DNA from: Fibrobacter sp. UBA7003
GTDB taxonomy: Bacteria; Fibrobacterota; Fibrobacteria; Fibrobacterales; Fibrobacteraceae
Assembly (NCBI GenBank): GCA_002449765.1
Contig: DJXN01000001.1
Span: forward strand, 40,057 to 104,056
Length of the DNA: 64,000 bases
Direction: 5' to 3'
Position 1 is the first letter of the stretch; every line of letters begins with the position of its first letter. This document shows, one piece after another, positions 16,375 to 23,389 of this stretch. A program made the position numbers and the translations under genes. The notes beneath the pieces were generated by a model. It was not told where the DNA came from and ran no database searches. It saw only the letters and a program-made list of their open reading frames with translations.

Positions 16375-17799
16375 TCAAATCTTAACAAAGCCGCCGTTCA
16401 TCAACGTGCTGTACATGATGGTCAGGATTTCCTTGAAGTAGGTTCCCGTGTATCCCACCGCCTGGTATGCCTGCACCTTCTGCGTAAAGTAGTCGAAGCA
16501 GGCATTGTGCCATGTCGGGTTCACCCCGAATCCCATCAAGCAGTACATGCCGATATAGTGCTCGCCGGCCGTCTGGCTCGTCGAAAGCGCACCCGTGCTG
16601 TAGTTGTACGACGTGGACGGAAGCGAAGCCGGGTTGTTCGCCGTCGCGGTCGATATGAAGTTCGCCATGGCGGTCAGAATCTGCTGCGATTCGGCACTCT
16701 GGTACCAGTAGTAGTCCCACGCGATACGCCACGGGATACGAACGGATTCCTTGTCGAACAGCATGTAGGTGTTCGCGGCAGAACCGTTCTTCGGGTCGGC
16801 CGGCTGACCGGCCGCATTGGACCAGTCCGGGAACAGCGGGACGGCGCCCGCGTTCTGGATGTTAATCATGTAGGCGTAGTTCGCAGCAAGGATCGCATCC
16901 CAGCCACCCGTCGGGTCAACTTCCGCAAACAGGCGGAGCGCTGCCGGGGAGAGGTAGCTCAGGTTGTAGACGTCCTTGTTCGCCCACGTATCACCCGGGC
17001 GGATCAACAGGTTGTTGGGATTGAGTCCCTTGTTCTTGATGGAGGCAATCAGCGCGACCGCATCGTTCAGGTAGAGCGGGTTCTGCCACTTCCTGGAGGC
17101 AAGGATCAAGGCAGTAGCCACGTCAAGGTCGGCATCGAGGGCGGCAGCCGTAGATACCGTAGCGCTAAACGAAAGGAGTTCCCAAGGCATCAGGCCGTTG
17201 TTGTTGTTGTCGCGGGCGATGATGTTGTAGGCCCAGAGGGCGTCGAAGAGTTCCTTGTCGCCATGGAAGTAGGCTATAAGCATGCCGTAGCCGATACCTT
17301 CCGAAACGGTACAGCCGAGCTTGTTCGCAAGCGCCGCCGTAAGGGAAGTACCCTTCCAGCTGGACATCCCCGTAAGGGCGCACTGGTTCTTGTTTCCGCC
17401 ATCCCAGACGACACGGGCGGGGTTCGTATGGAACGCACCCATCTTTGCCGTGAGAAGTTCCTTTGCGCGCGGACCTTCGAACAAGTCGTAGTTCAAGGTG
17501 GAGCCGCCCGTCTTTTCGTCTTGCAGCGTCATAATCCAGCGGGCCTTCCAAGTCGCATACAGGGCCGTCGCATTGGCGATGTTCGCATTGGCGGCAAGGC
17601 TTACTGTCGCGGGGGCCACGGCGGCGGAACTCTGGGGCGGAATTATTCCGCCATCAGCAGACGATGCGGGCAGAGGACCCGGGCCGGTAGCATCCGAAGA
17701 CACGGGAACCTGATCGTGCGGATGGGTCGGATTGTCGCCTCCGCAAGCATAAAGACCAAAAGCCAAGGGCATCGCCAACAGGAGATGGGAATAACGCAT
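16375..17799 (-). CDS. Glycoside hydrolase family 8 lipoprotein
   Basis: This 474-residue protein has a lipoprotein signal (lipobox LYAC, Cys19), a Ser/Pro/Ala-rich spacer to about 65, and a GH8 catalytic domain at about 75-470. The proton donor Glu167 is in SEGIGYGM, and the base Asp222 is in AALDADLDVATAL. There is no sorting domain, so the enzyme is expected to be anchored by lipid in the outer membrane, in contrast to the secreted GH8 at 12-14 kb. The two GH8 genes share a 31-base identical stretch encoding the SEGIGYGM segment. It ends 164 bases before the GH5 start and probably has its own promoter; a half-site TTGTGAGG lies just upstream of its ATG. Confidence 0.9.
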   Translation of the reverse strand: MRYSHLLLAMPLAFGLYACGGDNPTHPHDQVPVSSDATGPGPLPASSADGGIIPPQSSAAVAPATVSLAANANIANATALYATWKARWIMTLQDEKTGGSTLNYDLFEGPRAKELLTAKMGAFHTNPARVVWDGGNKNQCALTGMSSWKGTSLTAALANKLGCTVSEGIGYGMLIAYFHGDKELFDALWAYNIIARDNNNNGLMPWELLSFSATVSTAAALDADLDVATALILASRKWQNPLYLNDAVALIASIKNKGLNPNNLLIRPGDTWANKDVYNLSYLSPAALRLFAEVDPTGGWDAILAANYAYMINIQNAGAVPLFPDWSNAAGQPADPKNGSAANTYMLFDKESVRIPWRIAWDYYWYQSAESQQILTAMANFISTATANNPASLPSTSYNYSTGALSTSQTAGEHYIGMYCLMGFGVNPTWHNACFDYFTQKVQAYQAVGYTGTYFKEILTIMYSTLMNGGFVKI

Positions 17800-17835
17800 A
17801 AAGCCTCACAATTTAAAATTTTCCATAATATATAT

Positions 17836-17873
17836 AAAAAAAGAGGCCCCGTCTAAAGGGGACCTCTTTTTTT
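17836..17873. terminator. Terminator hairpin upstream of the GH8 lipoprotein gene
   Basis: The arms GAGGCCCC and GGGGACCTC pair except for one mismatch and are flanked by A-runs and T-runs on both strands. On the minus strand it ends the transcript of the secreted sorting-domain protein at 17893-18909. Confidence 0.75.
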
Positions 17874-17892
17874 AAAATTCCTGTAAGTTAAA

Positions 17893-18909
17893 TCACTTTA
17901 CGAGAATCTTCTGGCTCATGTGGACGGCCTTGCCGGACACGCGGACCATGTAGACACCTGCATCGAGGGAGGAGAGGCTGATGGAGGAAGCGACCTTGCC
18001 GCTCTTCACAACCTGGCCCTGGAGGCTCACGATTTCGTACATGCCGTTGTTGATGCCGGTGAAGGAGAGCATGCGGTTGGCAACGATGGCCTTCACGCTG
18101 CTAGCGGCAACAGAAGCCTTGATGGCATCAGTGCAAACGGCATGGCCGTCACCGTCAGCCTTGCAACCGAAAGCCGGTTCAGGCTTGATAGCACCAGCAC
18201 CCGTGCAAGTACCAGCAGGACCAACTTCGAAGATACGGAGCTGACCGTCAGCTTCGGAAGCACCGCCGTCGAGCTTGAACTTCACGGACTGGGCGGCCTT
18301 GAAGGCGTCAGCGCAGGAAGAAAGCTTGTTGCCTGCAGGAGCCCAAGTCGGCTGAGAGAAGTCGGCAATCGTCTTGCTGACCATCGTCGGAGAGGTAGCC
18401 TTCGTGAGGGTCACGGAGCAGGAAGCATCGCCGGACTTTTCTTCGGCAATTTCGAGCGTGACAGCGTTATCAGCCGTGTAGGTAACACAGAGGCCACCAG
18501 CAGCGGAAATGTCCAAAGGAGCCTTTGTTCCGCCCACGATGTTGAAGCCGAAGCCAACGAAGTTGTACGGATATTCAGCCGTCTGACCAGTAGTGGTCGG
18601 ATCTGCCAGGTGGTACTTGATGGTCACGTAACCGAGGTTTTCGATTTCCGGAGCGATCAAGGAACCATAGTAGCCCGTGGTATCGTACGGATACATGGCA
18701 TAGGAACCACCATTGTCGTTCTTACGGTCATCGTAGTCGTACCAGTAACCCATGGTGGTGGATTCGCATTCGCCGTATTCGTAGACGCAGTCTCCACCAG
18801 TGTTCACCTGCTGGTCGGAGCCGTTGAACCAAATCGACGTATTTACCGTCTGCGCCATTGCAAGGGAAGCAACGGACGCGATTGCTGTTGCAAGGATTTG
18901 CTTTTTCAT
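17893..18909 (-). CDS. Secreted protein of unknown function with a C-terminal sorting domain
   Basis: I use the ATG at 18909 (MKKQILATAIASVASLAMAQ), preceded by GAGAGAG; an in-frame ATG at 18939 would add ten polar residues before the signal peptide. The mature 338-residue protein is beta-rich, with a domain at about 25-250 whose WFNGSDQQVNTGG and KFKLDGGASEADGQL segments suggest a jelly-roll, binding-module-like fold similar to CBM11/CIA30 proteins, but I cannot assign it firmly. The C-terminus is a sorting domain (YEIVSLQGQVVKSGKV ... GVYMVRVSGKAVHMSQKILV). A strong hairpin precedes the ribosome-binding site, as often seen for abundant mRNAs. It lies next to the GH8 lipoprotein gene and the envelope operon. 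Confidence 0.7.
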   Translation of the reverse strand: MKKQILATAIASVASLAMAQTVNTSIWFNGSDQQVNTGGDCVYEYGECESTTMGYWYDYDDRKNDNGGSYAMYPYDTTGYYGSLIAPEIENLGYVTIKYHLADPTTTGQTAEYPYNFVGFGFNIVGGTKAPLDISAAGGLCVTYTADNAVTLEIAEEKSGDASCSVTLTKATSPTMVSKTIADFSQPTWAPAGNKLSSCADAFKAAQSVKFKLDGGASEADGQLRIFEVGPAGTCTGAGAIKPEPAFGCKADGDGHAVCTDAIKASVAASSVKAIVANRMLSFTGINNGMYEIVSLQGQVVKSGKVASSISLSSLDAGVYMVRVSGKAVHMSQKILVK

Positions 18910-18928
18910 AGTATCTCTCTCTTTTTTA

Positions 18929-18946
18929 TTTCCCGACACCGGGAAA
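18929..18946 (-). promoter_or_regulatory. 5'-UTR hairpin of the sorting-domain protein
   Basis: TTTCCCG and CGGGAAA form a seven-base perfect stem around ACAC, about 20 bases upstream of the ATG at 18909 and just 5' of the ribosome-binding site. It could stabilise the mRNA; no T-run follows, so it is not a terminator. Confidence 0.5.
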
Positions 18947-19017
18947 AAGGGTTTGTGGTTAAATATATATTCTTTTCAAAGAAAAAAAAGTGGAAATTTT
19001 GAATTTTTACAATAGTT

Positions 19018-19031
19018 TGTGATTTTTCACA
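19018..19031. promoter_or_regulatory. TGTGA-N4-TCACA inverted repeat
   Basis: TGTGATTTTTCACA lies 109-122 bases upstream of the ATG at 18909, almost the same distance as the TGTGA-N6-TCACA site from the GH5 start. The spacer is two bases shorter than the CRP consensus. It could be a binding site or a weak hairpin. Confidence 0.3.
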
Positions 19032-19053
19032 CTAAACGACAGCGTTTTCCCGA

Positions 19054-20100
19054 CTATTTCCTCTTCTTTCCGGAGTAATCCACCCCGGGGCGAAGCTGCA
19101 AGCCAATCGTGACCATCAGGGAAACGATGCTTTCGTTGTGGTCCTGGCTCAGATCGTAGGCGGCAATTCCTGCCAAGCCTTCGTCCTTCACCAGGCCGCA
19201 AAGGGCCTTCATCGAAGGGATTCCCGTAAACACGATCGTTTCGGCATCGCTCACGGCCACTTCGGAAGCCGAGGATTCGTCGAACGAGACCTTGTAGTCG
19301 GGCGCTTCGAACTTCTTCATCAGCTCCTTGTAGGGGATGAACCCTTCGTTTCCGCTGCCGACTCCCTGATGGGAAGAACCGAGACCCGAAGCCCCAGCAA
19401 AGGACTTACCGTAGAGGGAGACCACCGGGACAATCTTGTCCTTGGAAACGCCCTTGCCGGCGAGACCGTCGACAGCGCCTGCGATATCCTGCTTCGAGAG
19501 GTTAGGCTTGACCGAGGATTCGGAATCGCTCATCTGGTCGCCGAGCATCAGCACCACGTAATCGGCCTGGTTGAGGGCATCGGAATAAGCATCCATGGAA
19601 CTTGCGTAGGTGAGCACGGCCACTTCCTTGGAAGAAAGCTTGGACTTGAGCGCACCGACCAGCTTGCCGATAGCGGCAGCGTCTTCGCCCGTGGCGTTCT
19701 GCCAGTCGAGCTCGACACCGCCGAGGTTATATTTCTCGACCCATTCGGCAGCGGCGTCGCAGAAAGCCGAAAGCTTGGAATCGTCTTCGGCGATTGCCTT
19801 CAGGTTGCCTTCCACTTCAAAGCCGCCAATTGAGGCGATGAGGGAGACCTTGTTTTCGGCGGCTTTCTTCGCCAGTTCTTCGAACTGCGGGGCATCGTTC
19901 TCGTCGGCAAACGCGATCGAGCCGTCTTCGGCCGGAGCCAGGGAGGCGTAATGGATATGCGTCACGAACTGGTAGCGGACATCCTTCGGCATGAACTGGC
20001 TATACTGGGCCCAGTAGGGGAAATAGCCGATGACCTTAAACGGAGCCGCAATGGCGGCGGCGGCAAGGGCGGCAATAGCAAGCAATGACATCTTCTTCAT
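19054..20100 (-). CDS. GH18-like secreted protein lacking the catalytic glutamate
   Basis: The 348-residue protein has a signal peptide (about 1-19) and a GH18 TIM-barrel pattern: FKVIGYFPYW at 21-30, SIGG at 90-93, and GLAGIAAYDLSQD near the end. The catalytic motif DGxDxDWE reads GGVELDWQ at 127-134: the first Asp is Gly, the second Asp is Glu, and the catalytic Glu is Gln134. Chitinase activity by the substrate-assisted mechanism is therefore unlikely; binding of chitin, peptidoglycan or another beta-1,4-glycan, as in chi-lectins, fits better. It is the last gene of a same-strand envelope operon and follows the lipoprotein gene by 10 bases. Confidence 0.85.
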   Translation of the reverse strand: MKKMSLLAIAALAAAAIAAPFKVIGYFPYWAQYSQFMPKDVRYQFVTHIHYASLAPAEDGSIAFADENDAPQFEELAKKAAENKVSLIASIGGFEVEGNLKAIAEDDSKLSAFCDAAAEWVEKYNLGGVELDWQNATGEDAAAIGKLVGALKSKLSSKEVAVLTYASSMDAYSDALNQADYVVLMLGDQMSDSESSVKPNLSKQDIAGAVDGLAGKGVSKDKIVPVVSLYGKSFAGASGLGSSHQGVGSGNEGFIPYKELMKKFEAPDYKVSFDESSASEVAVSDAETIVFTGIPSMKALCGLVKDEGLAGIAAYDLSQDHNESIVSLMVTIGLQLRPGVDYSGKKRK

Positions 20101-20110
20101 AATAACCTCT

Positions 20111-21172
20111 CTACGGATTCTCGATCAAGTAAACTTCCCAATCGGCTTCGTTCCTGCAATACAGGTCGGCGGAGAAATCCCACACGCGGTCCTTGTTGCC
20201 TGCAGGAGCCACGGCATTCTCGCTCATCGGCTTGATGGTCGTCTTCTTGTTTATCTTGTCCGTAAAGACAGAATCGACCTTGATGGAATCGGGCTTCTCG
20301 GTTGGAGGGGGCTTGATGGTATCCGTGATGCTCAGTGTAGGATCTTCTTCGATCTTTTTGCCGCAGGCCATCTCGGAAACGCAAGTATCGCCATTGGAAA
20401 GCGCATACTTCCACGTGGATCTCTCGGGCTCGATCAGGAGAATCGTATCCTTGAACACGTAGGTCTTGATACCGTCCGGAATGGTGTCATATACCACCTG
20501 GACATCGAGCTTCTTGATGTTCGCTTCGCCTTCATGGCAGAAGCGGTAGGGACGGCCCTCGTAGCGGCCCGCCATAATGTACTGCTTCTCGATGAGGCTA
20601 GAATCGACCTTGACGGATTTCAGGAATGCGAGATCCTGAGTTGCCGAAAAGCCGTAGCGGTGGAACTTCTTGAAGGCTTCGCGGTATTCCATGGCACGGG
20701 GGCCATTGAGAGCGTCAATCGTGGTGTCCCCCGTCACCGGGTCGACAATGAACATGCCGTTGACGAGCGCGGACATTCCCGGCCACCATTCTTCGTCGAG
20801 AAGCGCGTAATCCGTGAATATCGTCTTGACGGCGACAGAATCATCGAAAAACACGGAAGCCTCGTCGGTCATGGAGATAGTGTACTTAGACACCTTGAGG
20901 GTCGCGTTCGAGGAATCTTTTGAGGTAGTGGCAACCTGCAGCAGGGAATCCAGCATCTTTTCGCGGATGACCGTCAAATAGGCTTTGTTGGAATCCGCAA
21001 CCGCGGCTACACTCTGGTAAATACCCAAATCGGGGTTTGCCCTCGCATATTCCGAGAGCGAAAAGTCATCGGGCCAGTTTTCGGAAATGGGGGCGTCGAT
21101 GCTATCTGCAGAGCAGGCCCCAAGCACGAGAGCCAAGCCCAGACCCAAACCAAGTTTAAGTTTCGTATTCAT
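20111..21172 (-). CDS. Lipoprotein of unknown function in the outer-membrane operon
   Basis: The start is the ATG at 21172; the in-frame ATG two codons upstream abuts the GGAG and leaves no spacing, while 21172 sits six bases from it. That GGAG overlaps the stop codon of the upstream barrel gene. The 353-residue product has a lipobox LGAC (Cys20) and a mature part with few recognisable motifs: acidic, with repeated DTI and DSIKVDS stretches, and four cysteines (CHEGEAN, DTCVSEMAC, YCRNEADW). There is no similarity I recognise. The gene order (barrels, then this, then the GH18-like gene) suggests a partner that sits at the inner face or surface of the outer membrane. Confidence 0.72.
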   Translation of the reverse strand: MNTKLKLGLGLGLALVLGACSADSIDAPISENWPDDFSLSEYARANPDLGIYQSVAAVADSNKAYLTVIREKMLDSLLQVATTSKDSSNATLKVSKYTISMTDEASVFFDDSVAVKTIFTDYALLDEEWWPGMSALVNGMFIVDPVTGDTTIDALNGPRAMEYREAFKKFHRYGFSATQDLAFLKSVKVDSSLIEKQYIMAGRYEGRPYRFCHEGEANIKKLDVQVVYDTIPDGIKTYVFKDTILLIEPERSTWKYALSNGDTCVSEMACGKKIEEDPTLSITDTIKPPPTEKPDSIKVDSVFTDKINKKTTIKPMSENAVAPAGNKDRVWDFSADLYCRNEADWEVYLIENP

Positions 21173-21181
21173 ATCCATCTC

Positions 21182-23377
21182 CTAGAACAAAATCGTAACG
21201 TTGCCCATGAGCAACAGTTTGTCCAAGCTCAGTTCTGCACCTGCAGAAACAGGTGTCACACCATCTTCGGCAAGGCCGTTCACCGTGTAGTTGACCTTGT
21301 TGGTCATGAGGCCACCCTGCAGGTCGAGCTTCGCACCGGCGGCAAGCTTGATCTGGAGGCCGCCCATGGCGAGCATTTCGTTCACGTCGTTGATGACGAC
21401 CGTACCGGCTTCGTTCAAGGCGAGGCCGTTATCGCCGAATTCCTTCGTGAGCATCTGCAAGCCACCGAGGACCGAGAACGGGCCCCAGACATCGGCAGTG
21501 AGGCCACCCACGAAGCGGGATGTCTTGCGCTTGAGGTTTGCGCTCTCTTCGCTGCTTTCGAAGGAGCCCTGGAGGATCAGGCGGCGGTCGAGGCCAAGGA
21601 GCGGTGCCGCATTGAAGCCGAGCCCGGCACCGATGGTCGTGAAGTCGTTGTCGGAAGCTTCCGCATTATACTTCGAGAAGCGGAGGTTCAAGGTCACGAC
21701 ATCGTTCCAGCCGGCATTCGCGCTCACGGCAAAACCCTTGCGGTCCGGAGTGGCAAGGCCCATGGGCATCGCCATGTTCACGGACGGGTCCACGAATTCC
21801 TTCGCCGCCAGGTATTCCTGGTACTTGTAGGCGACCGCGTTGTAGCCGTTCTTGTAGAAGTGGCCCAGCTTGTAGTTGTTGTTCAGGCGGCCGAAGGTGT
21901 AGTAGGAGTCCTTCCTCTGATGAGTAGCATCGCCCTGGTCGAGTATGGCTGCCCCTTCGTTCTTGCTCATCAAGTTCTGCTGTTGCAGCACGTTGGTGTT
22001 GTAGAGGGCGAAGTACATGTTCTCGAGGCTTCCGTAACGGAAACGTTCCACGACGGCCTCGTTCGCACCCGTAATCAGCGCTTCGCCGTTAAGGATGGAC
22101 GTGTTGCCTTCGTAGTAGCTGGACGCAGCCTGTTCGGACCAGAACTCCTCATCGTTCATCACGATGGTTCCCAGCACATCGAACTTGATTTTTGCAATGT
22201 TGCCGTTCACATAGGGCGACACGTTGATGGCCATGCCCTTGCGTTCGTCAATCTTGCTCTTGTGCCAGTTGTATTCGGTCGTCGTGTTTCTGTAGACATA
22301 GAAGAGCGTATCGTAGTCGATAGCGTTCGTATCGTCGTGAACAAAGCCGTTCTCGTCGAACTTTTCGTAGCCGATGCCGTAGACGCCCAAGGATTCAATC
22401 GTATCCTGGCGGTAGGCGTCTTCGCTGTAGGTCCAGCGGGAGCCCGCGATTTCGGACTTCAAGCCCGCATGCAGCGCACCGCCCATGATCAGGTCCTTGG
22501 AATCATAGTTCAAGATTCCGGAATAGACCATGTTGTCTTCGTAGTACATTGCCGCAATGTGGGAGTCGTCGCGGGAACGCGATGTCTTCTCGCGGTCGAA
22601 CGTGTAGACGAAGTTTCCGCCGAGGGTCACGCCGAACGCTTCGACGCCGAGGTTCGAGCCGGCAAGGTAGCGGTCGCTCCAGTCGAAGTCGAAGAACACT
22701 TCGTCGTTCTTCTTGGCGATGTTACGGATACGGGCACCCGTCATCTGCACATAGAGATTGGAGAGGGGGCCGAGATCGAAGCTGTTGTACTTGAAGTTGA
22801 GACCCTGCAACAGGCGGTTGGAAGACGTATCCAGGGAGCGCATGGCAAGTGCATCCACTCGCTTGGACGCGAAAATCTCCGGTTCCTGGAGGATTTCGGT
22901 CTGGGGCACGTAAATCGTCAGCGGGGTATAGCCGACGCGCATGTATCCCAAATTGAAGTCGACGTGCTTGTTCAGGATCTTGCCGTCATAGCTGAACCAG
23001 TGGCCGATGATCGGGTTCACCGATTCTTCGTAGGCTGTCTGCCAATCCTTGTGCAGGCGGAGTTCGACCTTCGCTTCGGTCTCTTCGCTCGGGCGAGCCT
23101 TCACCACCAAGTTCACATCGGAGAACGCCTGGCTTTCGCGAGAATCCATCCCGCCCAGGAGCTGGTCGGAACTCAGCGTAGAAGAAAGGACGCCGGCCTT
23201 GGCCGTACCACCCACGCGAAGCCCCATCACGGAAGCATTGGCAGAATCAAGCGTTCCGACAAGGCTCTTCTGCTTTTCTACCAAGGTAGAATCCTCGGCA
23301 TAGGCAAAAGCCATGGCTCCGCACAGGAGAAGCGAAATCTTGGAGGTCATCTTAAACATATCCTTATACCATTTCAT
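21182..23377 (-). CDS. Outer-membrane beta-barrel protein (operon paralogue 3)
   Basis: This 731-residue protein starts at the ATG at 23377 (AGGGGG eight bases upstream) and has a signal peptide ending near AYA|ED. The mature sequence is built of amphipathic strands with Tyr/Phe girdles, and it ends in ILF with a terminal Phe, the BAM recognition signal. The N-terminal third shares a pattern with the neighbouring barrels (LSSDQ near 70, LGYMRVGYTPLTIYVP near 145, EPEIFASKR near 164, NRLLQGLN near 188). It resembles a porin or adhesin but no named family is certain. It is closely linked to the 23390 gene (12 bases) and to the lipoprotein gene (9 bases). Confidence 0.82.
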   Translation of the reverse strand: MKWYKDMFKMTSKISLLLCGAMAFAYAEDSTLVEKQKSLVGTLDSANASVMGLRVGGTAKAGVLSSTLSSDQLLGGMDSRESQAFSDVNLVVKARPSEETEAKVELRLHKDWQTAYEESVNPIIGHWFSYDGKILNKHVDFNLGYMRVGYTPLTIYVPQTEILQEPEIFASKRVDALAMRSLDTSSNRLLQGLNFKYNSFDLGPLSNLYVQMTGARIRNIAKKNDEVFFDFDWSDRYLAGSNLGVEAFGVTLGGNFVYTFDREKTSRSRDDSHIAAMYYEDNMVYSGILNYDSKDLIMGGALHAGLKSEIAGSRWTYSEDAYRQDTIESLGVYGIGYEKFDENGFVHDDTNAIDYDTLFYVYRNTTTEYNWHKSKIDERKGMAINVSPYVNGNIAKIKFDVLGTIVMNDEEFWSEQAASSYYEGNTSILNGEALITGANEAVVERFRYGSLENMYFALYNTNVLQQQNLMSKNEGAAILDQGDATHQRKDSYYTFGRLNNNYKLGHFYKNGYNAVAYKYQEYLAAKEFVDPSVNMAMPMGLATPDRKGFAVSANAGWNDVVTLNLRFSKYNAEASDNDFTTIGAGLGFNAAPLLGLDRRLILQGSFESSEESANLKRKTSRFVGGLTADVWGPFSVLGGLQMLTKEFGDNGLALNEAGTVVINDVNEMLAMGGLQIKLAAGAKLDLQGGLMTNKVNYTVNGLAEDGVTPVSAGAELSLDKLLLMGNVTILF

Positions 23378-23389
23378 CTTGCGTCCCCC

